In this document: positions 10,853-20,454 of the stretch, piece by piece
How the letters are laid out: each line of letters opens with the position of its first letter
Position numbering within the stretch: the stretch's first letter is position 1
DNA from: Streptomyces albireticuli
GTDB lineage: Bacteria; Actinomycetota; Actinomycetes; Streptomycetales; Streptomycetaceae
NCBI RefSeq assembly: GCF_021228125.1
Contig: NZ_JAJQQS010000002.1
Coordinates: 930,001-994,000 of the forward strand
Reading direction: 5' to 3'
DNA length: 64,000 bases
Notes under the pieces: generated by a model
Told to the model about the DNA's origin: nothing
The model's database searches: none
What the model saw: only the letters and a program-made list of their open reading frames with translations
Program-made: the position numbers and the translations under genes

Positions 10853-11632
10853 TCAGGGCGAAGAAGGCGGGTACAGACCCCGCGGCAGCTTCGCCGCCGC
10901 CGCCGAGTCCAGCAGCCACAGCGTCCGCCGGCGCCCGTACGCCCCCGCCGCCGGCGCCTGGATCTCGCCCGCTCCGGACAGCGCCATCGTCACCGCGTTG
11001 GCCTTGTCCTCGCCGGCCGCCAGCAGCCAGACCTCCCGCGCGGCGCGGATCGCCGGCAGGGTCAGCGAGACCCGGGTCGGCGGCGGCTTCGGCGCGCCGT
11101 GCACGCCGACGACCGTGCGCTCGGTCTCCCGGACGCCCGGGAGCTCGGGGAAGAGCGAGGCCACGTGCGTGTCCGGGCCGACGCCCAGCAGGAGGACGTC
11201 GAAGCACGGCACCGGGCCGTGGTCCTCGGGCCGGGCGGCCGCGGCCAGTTCGGCCGCGTACGCCTCGGCCGCCGCGTCGGCGTCGTCGTACGTGCCGTCC
11301 GCGGCGGGCATGTAGTGGACCCGTGCCGGGTCCAGCTCCACCGCGTCCAGCAGCGCCTCGCGCGCCTGCGTGGCGTTGCGCTCGGGGTCGCCCTCGGGCA
11401 GGAACCGCTCGTCGCCCCACCACAGGTCCAGGCGCGACCAGTCCACCGCGTCCCGCGCGGGCGCGGTGGCGAGGGCCGCGAGCAGCCCGTTGCCGTTGCG
11501 CCCGCCGGTGAGGACGACGGAGGCCGAGCCGCGCGCGGCCTGGGCGTCCACGATCTTCGTGATCAGCCGGGCCGCCGCGGCCTGCGCCATCAGCTCCTTG
11601 TCCCGGTGGACGACGACCTGCGGGGTGCTCAC
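10853..11632 (-). CDS. pgl: 6-phosphogluconolactonase
   Basis: This enzyme hydrolyses 6-phosphogluconolactone to 6-phosphogluconate, the second step of the oxidative pentose-phosphate pathway. The 259-residue protein carries the NagB/DevB fold motifs VVLTGGRNG, LWWGDERFLP and LLGVGPDTHVASLFP. The GTG start overlaps the opcA stop as GTGA, so it is translationally coupled and last in the tkt-tal-zwf-opcA-pgl operon. A continuous frame further upstream on this strand is only an open shadow of opcA. The histidine of the DGHTASLFP block is conserved, but the preceding glycine is aspartate-threonine here. Confidence 0.93.
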   Translation of the reverse strand: MSTPQVVVHRDKELMAQAAAARLITKIVDAQAARGSASVVLTGGRNGNGLLAALATAPARDAVDWSRLDLWWGDERFLPEGDPERNATQAREALLDAVELDPARVHYMPAADGTYDDADAAAEAYAAELAAAARPEDHGPVPCFDVLLLGVGPDTHVASLFPELPGVRETERTVVGVHGAPKPPPTRVSLTLPAIRAAREVWLLAAGEDKANAVTMALSGAGEIQAPAAGAYGRRRTLWLLDSAAAAKLPRGLYPPSSP

Positions 11633-12711
11633 TTGCCGGCCGCCTTCTTGCCGGAGGCCTTCTTGGCGGGCGCCGGCGCGGCGGCCGCCTTGCTCTCCGC
11701 GGCCGCCGGGACGGCACCGTCCTCGGACGGCGCGGCCTTCGCCTCCTCGGCCGCGGCCGGAGCCTTGGCCGCCGGGGCGGAGCCGCCGTCGCTCAGCCGC
11801 TCCACGCCGTACTTCAGCGCGGATTCGTAGGTGATGTCCGGGTCGAGCCGGCGGAGCTCCTCGGCGAGGAGCTCCGCGGTGTCGCGGCGGTTGAGCGCGA
11901 CGGCGCGGTCCGGCTGGCCGGGCATGCAGAGCGTGGCCAGGGTGCCGTTGGGGCGGTCCAGGACGATCTGGCCGTTCTTGGTCTCCAGGCGGACGGCGGT
12001 GAGGCCGGGGCCCTCGGAGACGGTCCGCTTGACGGGGATCCCGAGGCGGTCGGCGAGCCACATCGCGAGGAGCTCGCCGCTCGGGTTGTAGCCCTCGCCC
12101 TCGACCTCGGCCGACAGGACGTCGACCTGCTGCTGGTCGAGCGCCGCCGCGAGCATGGAGCGCCACGGCGTGATCCGGGTCCAGGCCAGGTCGGTGTCGC
12201 CGGGCGCGTAGTGCGCGGCGCGGGCCGAGACCTCCGCGAGGGGGTCCTCGGCGGCGTAGGTGTCGGTGACCCGGCGCTGGCCGAGGGCGCCCAGCGGGTC
12301 CTTCTCCGGGCTGAGCGGTGAGGTGACCGGCCACCAGACGACCACGGGGGCGTCGGGCAGCAGCAGCGGCAGTACGACCGACTGGGCGTGGTCGATGACG
12401 TCGCCGTAGAGCCGCAGCACCACGGTCTCGCCGGTGCCGGCGCTGGTGCCGACCCGGACCTCGGCGTCGAGGCGGGCCTTGGCGCGGTCGCGCGGGGAGC
12501 GGCTCACGCGCTTGATGACGACGAGCTTGCGCGAGGGGTGCTCGCGGGAGGCCTCGTTGGCCGCCTTGAGCGCGTCGTAGGCGTGCTCCTCGTCGGTGAC
12601 GATGACGAGGGTGAGCACCATGCCGATGGCCGGGGTGCCGATGGCGCGGCGGCCCTGGACCAGGGCGCTGTTGATCTTGCTGGACGTGGTGTCCGTGAGG
12701 TCCATCTTCAT
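11629..12711 (-). CDS. opcA: Glucose-6-phosphate dehydrogenase assembly protein OpcA
   Basis: OpcA is an actinobacterial and cyanobacterial partner needed for assembly or redox control of glucose-6-phosphate dehydrogenase, encoded immediately upstream in the operon. The 360-residue protein has the OpcA body, with conserved VVWWPVTSPLSPEKDPLGALGQRR, split here by a basic turn, and LDRPNGTLATL. A low-complexity alanine-lysine tail (PAKKASGKKAAGK) is common in Streptomyces. Its ATG overlaps the zwf stop by 4 bp. An in-frame ATG at 12705 is an alternative. Confidence 0.93.
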   Translation of the reverse strand: MKMDLTDTTSSKINSALVQGRRAIGTPAIGMVLTLVIVTDEEHAYDALKAANEASREHPSRKLVVIKRVSRSPRDRAKARLDAEVRVGTSAGTGETVVLRLYGDVIDHAQSVVLPLLLPDAPVVVWWPVTSPLSPEKDPLGALGQRRVTDTYAAEDPLAEVSARAAHYAPGDTDLAWTRITPWRSMLAAALDQQQVDVLSAEVEGEGYNPSGELLAMWLADRLGIPVKRTVSEGPGLTAVRLETKNGQIVLDRPNGTLATLCMPGQPDRAVALNRRDTAELLAEELRRLDPDITYESALKYGVERLSDGGSAPAAKAPAAAEEAKAAPSEDGAVPAAAESKAAAAPAPAKKASGKKAAGK

Positions 12712-14234
12712 GGCCGGCGCCAGCTCCGTCCGTCTCGTGCGAGCATCTCGTCCGCCTCGACCGGGCCCCAGGTGCCGGCGGAGTACGACGCGGGCTTGCC
12801 GTGGGTGTCCCAGTACCGCTCGATCGGGTCGAGGATCTGCCAGGACAGCTCGACCTCCTTCAGGCGGGGGAAGAGGTTGGCGTCGCCGAGCAGCACGTCG
12901 AGGATGAGCCGCTCGTAGGCCTCGGGGCTGGACTCGGTGAAGGACTCGCCGTAGGCGAAGTCCATGGAGACGTCCCGGACCTCCATCTGGGTGCCGGGCA
13001 CCTTGGAGCCGAACCGCAGGGTGACGCCTTCGTCCGGCTGCACCCGGATGACCAGGGCGTTCTGCCCCAGCTCCTCGGTGGCGGTGTGGTCGAAGGGCGA
13101 GTGCGGGGCGCGCTGGAAGACGACCGCGATCTCGGTGACACGGCGGCCGAGCCGCTTGCCGGTGCGCAGGTAGAAGGGGACGCCCGCCCAGCGGCGGTTG
13201 TCGATCTCCAGCTTGATCGCGGCGTAGGTGTCGGTCTTGGAGGCGGGGTCGATGCCGTCCTCCTCGAGGTAGCCGACGACCTCCTCGCCGCCCTGCCAGC
13301 CGTGCGCGTACTGGCCGCGGACGGTCTCCTTGCCGAGGTCCTTGGGCAGCCGGACGGCGCCCAGCACCTTGGTCTTCTCCGCGACGAGCGCGTCCGCCTC
13401 GAAGGAGGCGGGCTCCTCCATGGCGGTCAGCGCCAGCAGCTGGAGCAGGTGGTTCTGGATGACGTCACGGGCGGCGCCGATGCCGTCGTAGTAGCCGGCG
13501 CGGCCGCCGATGCCGATGTCCTCGGCCATGGTGATCTGCACGTGGTCGACGTACGACCGGTTCCAGATCGGCTCGAAGAGGGTGTTGGCGAAGCGGAGCG
13601 CCAGGATGTTCTGGACGGTCTCCTTGCCCAGGTAGTGGTCGATCCGGAAGACCTCTTCGGTCGGGAAGACCTCGTGGACGACCTTGTTGAGCTCCTGGGC
13701 GCTGGCCAGGTCGTGACCGAAGGGCTTCTCGATGACGGCGCGCCGCCAGGAGCCCTCCTTCTGGTCGGCCAGGCCGTGCTTCTTCAGCTGCTGGACGACC
13801 TTGGGGAAGAACTTCGGCGGCACGGAGAGGTAGAAGGCGAAGTTGCCGCCGGTGCCCTGTGCCTTGTCGAGCTCCTGGATCGTGTCCTTGAGCGTCTCGA
13901 AGGCCTCGTCGTCACCGAAGTCGCCCTGCACGAAGCGGCAGCCCTGGACCAGCTGCTGCCAGACCTCCTCGCGGAAGGGCGTGCGGGCGTGCTCCTTGAC
14001 GGCGTCGTGGACGATCTGGGCGAAGTCCTCGTTCTCCCAGTCACGGCGCGCGAAGCCGATGAGGGAGAAGCCCGGCGGCAGCAGCCCCCGGTTGGCGAGG
14101 TCATAGACCGCCGGCATCAGCTTTTTCCGGGACAAATCGCCCGTGACGCCAAAGATGACCAGGCCCGACGGCCCCGCGATACGCGGGAGCCGTCGGTCCT
14201 GAGCGTCACGCAGCGGATTGCTGCTTGTGCTCAA
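12708..14234 (-). CDS. zwf: Glucose-6-phosphate 1-dehydrogenase
   Basis: This is the NADP-linked first enzyme of the oxidative pentose-phosphate pathway. The 508-residue length is typical. GVTGDLSRKKLMPAVYDL is the N-terminal nucleotide fold, and RIDHYLGKE holds the active-site lysine. The frame begins at a TTG (14234) directly after the tal stop with only 1 bp between them, and I see no ATG or GTG in a better position. It is therefore probably a coupled UUG start, which may set the ratio to tal. The gene overlaps opcA, its assembly factor. Confidence 0.95.
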   Translation of the reverse strand: MSTSSNPLRDAQDRRLPRIAGPSGLVIFGVTGDLSRKKLMPAVYDLANRGLLPPGFSLIGFARRDWENEDFAQIVHDAVKEHARTPFREEVWQQLVQGCRFVQGDFGDDEAFETLKDTIQELDKAQGTGGNFAFYLSVPPKFFPKVVQQLKKHGLADQKEGSWRRAVIEKPFGHDLASAQELNKVVHEVFPTEEVFRIDHYLGKETVQNILALRFANTLFEPIWNRSYVDHVQITMAEDIGIGGRAGYYDGIGAARDVIQNHLLQLLALTAMEEPASFEADALVAEKTKVLGAVRLPKDLGKETVRGQYAHGWQGGEEVVGYLEEDGIDPASKTDTYAAIKLEIDNRRWAGVPFYLRTGKRLGRRVTEIAVVFQRAPHSPFDHTATEELGQNALVIRVQPDEGVTLRFGSKVPGTQMEVRDVSMDFAYGESFTESSPEAYERLILDVLLGDANLFPRLKEVELSWQILDPIERYWDTHGKPASYSAGTWGPVEADEMLARDGRSWRRP

Positions 14235-14235
14235 T

Positions 14236-15351
14236 TCACGCCTCCGGGGCGAGGCGCTTGAGCTCCGCCTCGGTGGACTTCAGAAGGTCGTTCCAGGACT
14301 GCTCGAACTTGTCGACGCCCTCGTCCTCCAGGAGCTGCACGACCTCGTCGTACGAGATCCCGACCTTGGCGATCGCGTCGAGCTCGGCCTTGGCCTGCTC
14401 GTAGGTGCCGCGGACGGTGTCACCGGTGATCTGCCCGTGGTCGGCCGTGGCCTCCAGGGTGGCCTCCGGCATGGTGTTCACCGTGTTCGGGGCGACCAGG
14501 TCGTCCACGTACAGCGTGTCCTTGTAGGCCGGGTCCTTGACACCGGTCGAGGCCCACAGGGCGCGCTGCTTGTTGGCGCCGGCCTTCTCCAGGGCGGCCC
14601 AGCGGTCGGAGGAGAAGACCTCCTCGTACGCCTGGTAGGCCAGACGGGCGTTGGCCAGGGCGGCCTTGCCGCGCAGGGCCTTGGCCTCCTCGGTGCCCAG
14701 GGCGTCCAGACGCTTGTCGATCTCGGAGTCCACACGGGACACGAAGAAGGACGCGACCGAGTGGATCAGGTTCAGGTCCAGGCCCGCGGCCTTCGCCTTC
14801 TCCAGACCGGTCAGGTAGGCGTCCATGACCGCGCGGTAGCGCTCCAGGGAGAAGATCAGCGTGACGTTGACGCTGATGCCCTTGCCGATCACCTCGGCGA
14901 TGGCCGGCAGGCCCGCCTTGGTGGCCGGGATCTTGATGAGGGTGTTCGGACGGTCCACCAGCCAGGCCAGCTGCTTGGCCTCGGCGACGGTGGCCACCGT
15001 GTCGTGGGCCAGACGGGGGTCGACCTCGATGGAGACCCGGCCGTCCTGGCCGTCGGTCCGGTCGAAGACCGGACGCAGGATGTCGGCGGCGTCGCGGACG
15101 TCCGCCGTGGTGATCATGCGGATGGCCTCGTCCACGGTGACCTTGCGGGCCGCGAGGTCGGCGAGCTGCGCCTCGTAGCCGTCGCCGCCCGAGATCGCCT
15201 TCTGGAAGATCGACGGGTTGGTCGTGACGCCCACCACGTGGCTCTGGTCGATCAGCTCGGCCAGGTTGCCCGACGTGATGCGCTTGCGGGACAGGTCGTC
15301 CAGCCAGATCGCGACGCCTTCGTCGGAGAGGCGCTTGAGTGCGTCTGTCAT
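14236..15351 (-). CDS. tal: Transaldolase
   Basis: This non-oxidative pentose-phosphate enzyme transfers a dihydroxyacetone unit from sedoheptulose-7-phosphate. At 371 residues it belongs to the longer actinobacterial type. The Schiff-base lysine is in [12 protein letters not shown], and the N-terminal IWLDDLSR and TTNPSIF blocks are present. The ATG at 15351 lies 34 bp after the tkt stop. The tail ends 1 bp before the zwf start. Confidence 0.95.
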   Translation of the reverse strand: MTDALKRLSDEGVAIWLDDLSRKRITSGNLAELIDQSHVVGVTTNPSIFQKAISGGDGYEAQLADLAARKVTVDEAIRMITTADVRDAADILRPVFDRTDGQDGRVSIEVDPRLAHDTVATVAEAKQLAWLVDRPNTLIKIPATKAGLPAIAEVIGKGISVNVTLIFSLERYRAVMDAYLTGLEKAKAAGLDLNLIHSVASFFVSRVDSEIDKRLDALGTEEAKALRGKAALANARLAYQAYEEVFSSDRWAALEKAGANKQRALWASTGVKDPAYKDTLYVDDLVAPNTVNTMPEATLEATADHGQITGDTVRGTYEQAKAELDAIAKVGISYDEVVQLLEDEGVDKFEQSWNDLLKSTEAELKRLAPEA

Positions 15352-15385
15352 GGGTTCTGCATCTCCTACTTGCTCGGTAACGGCG

Positions 15386-17473
15386 TCAGCGACGGTTGGC
15401 GTCGGCGTGTTCGATCGACTCGCGGGCGGCGGCCACCACGGCCTCGGTCGTCAGACCGAACTCGCGGTAGAGGACCTTGTAGTCCGCCGAGGCGCCGAAG
15501 TGCTCCAGCGAGACGATCCGGCCGGCGTCACCGACGTAGCGGTGCCAGGTCAGGCCGATGCCCGCCTCGACCGCGACCCGGGCCTTGACGTCCGGCAGCA
15601 GCACGCCGTCGCGGTACGCCTGGTCCTGCTCCTCGAACCACTCGACGGACGGCATCGAGACCACCCGGGTCGGGATGCCCTCGGCCTGGAGCGCCTCGCG
15701 GGCCTCGACGGCCAGCTGGACCTCGGAGCCGGTGCCGATCAGGATCACCTGCGGCCGGCCGCCCTCGGCCTCGAACAGGACGTAGCCGCCCTTGGCCGCG
15801 CCCTCGTTGGCCTCGTACGTCGGGACGTTCTGGCGGGTGAGGGCCAGACCGTGCGGCGCCGGGTGGGTGGTGTGGCGCTTGGTGATCTCGCGCCAGGCGA
15901 TCGCCGTCTCGTTGGCGTCGGCCGGGCGGACCATGTTCAGACCCGGGATGGCGCGCAGGGCGGCCATGTGCTCGACCGGCTGGTGGGTCGGGCCGTCCTC
16001 GCCGAGACCGATGGAGTCGTGCGTCCACACGTAGGTGACCGGCAGCTTCATCAGGGCGGCGAGACGCACGGCCGGGCGCATGTAGTCGGAGAACACCAGG
16101 AAGGTGCCGCCGTAGACGCGGGTGTTGCCGTGCAGCGCGATGCCGTTCATGGTCGAACCCATGGCGTGCTCGCGGATGCCGAAGTGGATCGTGCGGCCGT
16201 ACGGGTTCGCCTCGGGGAGCGGGTTGCCCTCCGGGAGGAACGACGAGGACGCGTCGATCGTGGTGTTGTTCGAACCGGCGAGGTCGGCGGAGCCGCCCCA
16301 CAGCTCGGGGATCACGCCGCCCAGCGCCTTGAGGACCTCACCGGAGGCCTTGCGGGTCGCGACGTCCTTGCCGGCCGGGAAGACCGGGACGGCCTTCTCC
16401 CAGCCGTCGGGCAGCTCGCCCGCGGCGATGCGGTCGAACTCCGCGGCGCGCTCCGGGTTGGCCTCGCGCCACTCCTGGACGCCCTTGTCCCACGTGGCGT
16501 GCGCCTCGCGGCCGCGGTCGACGACCTTGCGGACGTGGCTGAAGACGTCGTCCTCGACCTGGAAGTCCTGCTCGGGGTCGAAGCCCATGACGCGCTTGGT
16601 CGCGGCGACCTCGTCGGCGCCCAGCGCCGAGCCGTGCGACGCCTCGGTGTTCTGGGCGTTCGGGGCCGGCCAGGCGATGATCGTGCGCGCGGCGATGATC
16701 GACGGGCGCTCGGTCTCCTCCTGCGCGGCCTTCAGGGCCGCGTGCAGGGCGTGGATGTCGAAGTCGCCGTTGGCGGCCTGCTCGATGCGCTGGACGTGCC
16801 AGCCGTACGCCTCGTAGCGCCCCAGGACGTCCTCGGAGAAGGCCGTCTCGGTGTCGCCCTCGATCGAGATGTGGTTGTCGTCGTAGAGCGCGACGATGTT
16901 GCCGAGCTTCTGGTGGCCGGCCAGCGAGGACGCCTCGGCCGAGATGCCCTCCTCCAGGTCGCCGTCGGAGACGATCGCCCAGATGGTGTGGTCGAACGGG
17001 GAGGTGCCCCGCGGCGCCTCCGGGTCGAACAGACCGCGCTCGTAGCGGGCGGCCATGGCCATGCCCACCGCGTTGGCGATGCCCTGGCCCAGCGGGCCGG
17101 TGGTGGTCTCGACGCCACGGGTGTGGCCGTGCTCCGGGTGGCCCGGGGTCTTGCTGTCCCAGGTGCGGAACGACTTCAGGTCCGAGAGCTCCAGGCCGTA
17201 GCCGGCCATGAAGAGCTGGACGTAGAGCGTCAGGCTGGTGTGGCCGGGGGAGAGGACGAAACGGTCCCGGCCGGCCCAGTCGGCGTCACTGGGGTCGTGC
17301 CGCATCATCTTCTGGAACAGCAGATAAGCGGCCGGCGCCAGGCTCATGGCCGTGCCCGGATGGCCGTTGCCGACCTTCTGCACGGAGTCCATGGCCAGGA
17401 CGCGGGCGGTATCGACGGCCCGCTGGTCCAGTTCGGTCCACTCGAGGTCTGTTGTGGTCGGCTTGTTGCTCAC
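15386..17473 (-). CDS. tkt: Transketolase
   Basis: This thiamine-diphosphate enzyme of the non-oxidative pentose-phosphate pathway heads the five-gene operon. The 695-residue protein carries [13 protein letters not shown], the TPP/metal motif [15 protein letters not shown] and, in the pyrimidine domain, [10 protein letters not shown] and [16 protein letters not shown]. The GTG at 17473 is followed by S-N-K-P and preceded by AGGAG spaced about 12 bp. It diverges from ctaB across a 504-bp control region, so the operon promoter should lie there. Confidence 0.96.
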   Translation of the reverse strand: MSNKPTTTDLEWTELDQRAVDTARVLAMDSVQKVGNGHPGTAMSLAPAAYLLFQKMMRHDPSDADWAGRDRFVLSPGHTSLTLYVQLFMAGYGLELSDLKSFRTWDSKTPGHPEHGHTRGVETTTGPLGQGIANAVGMAMAARYERGLFDPEAPRGTSPFDHTIWAIVSDGDLEEGISAEASSLAGHQKLGNIVALYDDNHISIEGDTETAFSEDVLGRYEAYGWHVQRIEQAANGDFDIHALHAALKAAQEETERPSIIAARTIIAWPAPNAQNTEASHGSALGADEVAATKRVMGFDPEQDFQVEDDVFSHVRKVVDRGREAHATWDKGVQEWREANPERAAEFDRIAAGELPDGWEKAVPVFPAGKDVATRKASGEVLKALGGVIPELWGGSADLAGSNNTTIDASSSFLPEGNPLPEANPYGRTIHFGIREHAMGSTMNGIALHGNTRVYGGTFLVFSDYMRPAVRLAALMKLPVTYVWTHDSIGLGEDGPTHQPVEHMAALRAIPGLNMVRPADANETAIAWREITKRHTTHPAPHGLALTRQNVPTYEANEGAAKGGYVLFEAEGGRPQVILIGTGSEVQLAVEAREALQAEGIPTRVVSMPSVEWFEEQDQAYRDGVLLPDVKARVAVEAGIGLTWHRYVGDAGRIVSLEHFGASADYKVLYREFGLTTEAVVAAARESIEHADANRR

Positions 17474-17977
17474 CCTCGGTCAGGGCTCCTCTCCACATGT
17501 TCTTGTCGCCGGGGGCGGTCTTCCGCCACGACGCGGCGCTGTCGAGCCTACCCCGCAGGGGAGGGCGCCTTTTCGACGCTCAGTCGGCCGCCACGGCGCT
17601 CATCCGGCGCTCTTTCGACCGCCCGGCGGGGCGTCCGGGGCAACCGGATCCGGATATGAAAGATTCCCGAAGCATTCCGCCGCGGGTGCGGTGGTCATGG
17701 GTACAGCCTGCCGGGACGGCGGGCCGCGCGCCTCCCGAACGCTTCCGTTCTGTCATGTTCCCCGGGCTCGCCCTCTCGTGTTCCCCGGGCCCGCGATCCG
17801 ATGCGCGGGCGCCGCCGATCCGGTGCCGACCGGCCGCGCTACGGCCCCAACACGACCCCACCCCGGCGGAGGCCGAGGTATCCCCTACGTCTAGAGTGGC
17901 GTGGTACGCGCAAGCCTTTACGGGGGTTTTCTTCCACCCGGACGTGCTTGCTGGCCTTATCTCTGTCAGGGGTGTGC
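17474..17977. other. Divergent tkt-ctaB intergenic region
   Basis: This 504-bp region has no convincing gene. It holds a direct repeat of the 12-mer TGTTCCCCGGGC at 17756-17767 and 17779-17790 (23 bp apart). A TCTAGAGT hexamer-like -10 lies near 17890, followed by a T-rich stretch (GGGGGTTTTCTTCC). These are candidates for the control of both operons. Confidence 0.5.
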
Positions 17978-18952
17978 GTGACGGCCGTCGAATCCCGTCC
18001 TGCGGGTGGGGGTACCTCCCACGCCCTTCAGGCTGTGGGGGAGCTCGCGGAGAGCCCCGGTCACCGGCCGTTCGGGGCCCGTGCCAAGGCGTTCGTGGCG
18101 TTGACCAAGCCGCGGGTCATCGAGCTGCTACTGATGACGACCGTGCCGGTGATGTTCCTCGCCGCGGAGGGCGTCCCCGACCTGTGGCTGGTGCTGGCCA
18201 CCTGCCTCGGCGGTTACCTCTCCGCCGGTGGCGCGGGCGCGTTCAACATGTACTACGACCGCGACATCGACGCGCTGATGGACCGCACCTCGCAGCGTCC
18301 GCTCGTTACCGGAATGGTCTCCCCCCGCGAGTGCCTGGTCTTCGCCGCCGCGCTGACGGTGGGCTCGACCCTGTGGTTCTGGTTCCTGGTCAACCCGCTG
18401 TCGGCGATGCTCTCGCTCGGCGCCAACCTCTTCTACGTCGTCGTCTACACGATGATCCTCAAGCGGCGCACCGCGCAGAACATCGTCTGGGGCGGCATCG
18501 CGGGCTGTATGCCGGTCTTCATCGGCTGGTCCGCGGTCACGAACTCCGTCTCCTGGGCCTCCCTCGTCCTCTTCCTCGTCATCTTCTTCTGGACGCCGCC
18601 GCACTACTGGCCGCTGTCGATGAAGGTCAAGGACGACTACGAGCGGGTCGGCGTCCCGATGCTGCCCGTCATCGCGGGCAACAAGGCGGTCGCCAAGCAG
18701 ATCGTCCTGTACAGCTGGGTGATGGTCGCCGTCTCGCTCTCGCTCCAGCCGCTCGGCTACACCAGCTGGTTCTACACCGTGGTGGCCGCGGCGCTCGGCG
18801 CGTTCTGGCTGAAGGAGGCGCACGCCCTACAGACGCGGGCGCGGGCCGGCATCACGGGCGCGAAGCTCAAGGAGATGCGCCTCTTCCACTGGTCCATCAC
18901 CTACGTCTCGCTGCTCTTCGCCGCCGTGGCCGTGGATCCCTTCCTCCATTAA
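17978..18952 (+). CDS. ctaB: Protoheme IX farnesyltransferase (heme O synthase)
   Basis: This membrane prenyltransferase converts heme B to heme O for cytochrome aa3 oxidase. It has about nine transmembrane helices. The two aspartate-rich UbiA motifs are visible as [15 protein letters not shown] and [13 protein letters not shown]. The GTG at 17978 follows AGGGG by 5 bp and gives 324 residues, and a GTG at 17972 is the alternative. Residues about 11-22, before the first helix, are encoded by an inverted family B repeat and look like inserted filler ahead of the conserved [12 protein letters not shown]. ctaA for the next step lies 1.5 kb away on the other strand. Confidence 0.93.
   Translation: MTAVESRPAGGGTSHALQAVGELAESPGHRPFGARAKAFVALTKPRVIELLLMTTVPVMFLAAEGVPDLWLVLATCLGGYLSAGGAGAFNMYYDRDIDALMDRTSQRPLVTGMVSPRECLVFAAALTVGSTLWFWFLVNPLSAMLSLGANLFYVVVYTMILKRRTAQNIVWGGIAGCMPVFIGWSAVTNSVSWASLVLFLVIFFWTPPHYWPLSMKVKDDYERVGVPMLPVIAGNKAVAKQIVLYSWVMVAVSLSLQPLGYTSWFYTVVAAALGAFWLKEAHALQTRARAGITGAKLKEMRLFHWSITYVSLLFAAVAVDPFLH
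18008..18043. repeat. Dispersed repeat family B (inverted), copy 2, inside ctaB
   Basis: GGGGGTACCTCCCA at the left and TGTGGGGGAG at the right match the reverse complement of family B in the flanks, with a different loop. It lies wholly in frame in the N-terminal coding region of ctaB. Confidence 0.7.
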
Positions 18953-18963
18953 TTACCGGCGGG

Positions 18964-18969
18964 TAGCAT
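18964..18969 (+). promoter_or_regulatory. Candidate -10 box for a leaderless transcript
   Basis: TAGCAT ends 8 bp before the ATG at 18978 and there is no ribosome-binding site. Transcription would start at the start codon. Confidence 0.4.
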
Positions 18970-18977
18970 CCGGTGTC

Positions 18978-19337
18978 ATGGCAGACACCACGACGCAGGC
19001 CGAAGAGACCCCCGCACCCGCCGCGGCCCCGGCCGACCGCAAGGCCCTCCGGCTCGCCCGGCAGATCACGGCCTTCGCCAAGAGCCACGGCGGCACCGCC
19101 GAGGGCCAGCTGGCGCACATCGCCCGCGGCACCACCCGGATCGCCCTCGTCGGGGCCAACGGCGAGTGGGGCGTCCTCGTCGCCCCTTCCATGGAGACCG
19201 CGCGCAAGGCCGCGGAGGTCGCGGGTCTCACCCTGCACGACGAGTTCGACGGCGAGTTCGCCGCCAAGGTCCGCACCGGCCCGTACGAATGGACCCGGAT
19301 GGCGGGCCTCCAGCTCGGCGGTCCCGCCAATAACTGA
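18978..19337 (+). CDS. Hypothetical actinobacterial protein, 119 residues
   Basis: I do not recognise this protein. It has a low-complexity alanine-proline start (residues 5-20), then a compact alpha/beta region with RLARQITAFAKSHGGTAEG, IALVGANGEWGVLVAPSMETAR and a tryptophan near the end. No signal peptide, membrane helix or metal motif is visible. It begins 25 bp after ctaB, but its TAGCAT box suggests its own leaderless transcript. Coding bias (GC-rich third positions) supports a real gene. The job is unknown. Confidence 0.7.
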   Translation: MADTTTQAEETPAPAAAPADRKALRLARQITAFAKSHGGTAEGQLAHIARGTTRIALVGANGEWGVLVAPSMETARKAAEVAGLTLHDEFDGEFAAKVRTGPYEWTRMAGLQLGGPANN

Positions 19338-19413
19338 CGGGCCCCTCGGCCGTTAGACCCGCGGGGGCGGCCGTGTGCCGCCAAGGGGCGGGGCAGGGTA
19401 CGAGGGGGCGGGG

Positions 19414-20454
19414 ATGGACGGCATGCCGTTGATCGTCGATCAGCACAGCCACGGGGCCGTCCACGGCGAGCTGGGGCTCGGCCGCTTCGAGACCCACCTC
19501 GCCGCGGCCGCCGGATCCACCGGCCCCGCGCCGCCCGGCACCACCTTCTTCGACAGCCGCGCCGGGCTCGCGGTGCTCCGCTGGTGTCCGCCGCTGCTGG
19601 GCCTGGAGCCCTTCTGCGCGCCCGTCCGCTACCTCGCCCGCCGCCGTGAGCTGGGCGCCTACCGCGCCGGACGGCTGCTGCTGCGCGGCGCCGGCATCGG
19701 CACCTTCCTGCTGGAGTCCGGCGGGCCCGGCGGCCTGACCTCCGCCGCGGAGCTGGCCCACGCCGCCGAGGGCCGCGCCCACGAGGTCGTACGCCTGGAG
19801 GCGCTCGCCGACCGGATCGCCGGGGAACGCGAGGACGTCGACCGCTTCCTCGCCCGTACCGCCGAGGCGCTGCACACCGCCGCGCGCGGTGCCACCGCGT
19901 TCGCCTGCGCCGTCCGCTCCTGCGACGGGAGGGCACCCGGCGTGCCGGAGGTCCGCAGGGCCGCCGCCAGAAGGCTCCGCACCGGACGTACGGGTCCTAC
20001 GACCACCGATCAGACGCTCGTCCGCCATCTGCTGTGGACTGCTCTCGGTACCGGGCTGCCCGTGCAGCTGCACTGCCGCGACCCGCGCCGGCTGGCCCGC
20101 TTCCTGGCGGCGACGGCCGGTCTGGGCACCGATCTCGTGCTGTTCCCGGGCCCCGGTCACCACCGGGAGGCGGCCGGGCTGGCCGCGGCCCATCCGCACG
20201 TCTACGCGGACGTCGGCGCCCGGCCGGAGGAGGTCCTCCCCGAGGCGCCGTTCGGCAAGCTGCTGTTCTCCACCGGGGCGCGGGCGCTGCCCGAGCTGTA
20301 CGTGGTGGGGGCGCGGTCATTCGTCCAGGCCATGGGCCGGCTGATGGCCGAATGGGTCGCCGACGGATGGTGCCGGTGGGCGGAGGCGCGGCGGATCGCC
20401 GGGCTCGTCGCGGCCGGCACCGCGCGCCGGGTCTACCGGCTGGAGGCGGCCTGA
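19414..20454 (+). CDS. Amidohydrolase-fold protein, possibly altered active site
   Basis: The ATG at 19414 follows a GGGGGCGGGG ribosome-binding site and gives 346 residues. Residues 9-13 (D-Q-H-S-H) match the HxH metal motif at the start of amidohydrolase barrels. QLHCRD in the middle is the likely strand-5/6 histidine. The end, LLFSTGARALPELYVVGAR, resembles the glutamine-synthetase-like amidohydrolase group, where the barrel normally ends S-T-D or S-D. Here glycine replaces that aspartate, so activity may be lost or altered. Its 3' end overlaps ctaA by 22 bp in convergent orientation. No substrate can be assigned. Confidence 0.7.
   Translation: MDGMPLIVDQHSHGAVHGELGLGRFETHLAAAAGSTGPAPPGTTFFDSRAGLAVLRWCPPLLGLEPFCAPVRYLARRRELGAYRAGRLLLRGAGIGTFLLESGGPGGLTSAAELAHAAEGRAHEVVRLEALADRIAGEREDVDRFLARTAEALHTAARGATAFACAVRSCDGRAPGVPEVRRAAARRLRTGRTGPTTTDQTLVRHLLWTALGTGLPVQLHCRDPRRLARFLAATAGLGTDLVLFPGPGHHREAAGLAAAHPHVYADVGARPEEVLPEAPFGKLLFSTGARALPELYVVGARSFVQAMGRLMAEWVADGWCRWAEARRIAGLVAAGTARRVYRLEAA

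Noticed and set aside
10853..12334. Apparent fusion of pgl with an upstream frame
   Set aside because: The upstream part overlaps opcA in another frame. The GTGA overlap at 11629-11632 gives a normal pgl start and length.
12801..14261. Long open frame opposite zwf
   Set aside because: The complementary zwf and opcA frames have all family motifs. This frame reads as repetitive L-G-V-D typical of antisense GC-rich DNA.
15218..17659. Long open frame opposite tkt, about 800 codons
   Set aside because: It is an antisense shadow caused by high GC content. The minus strand carries an unmistakable transketolase, and the plus frame has no domain and a biased V/G/D composition.
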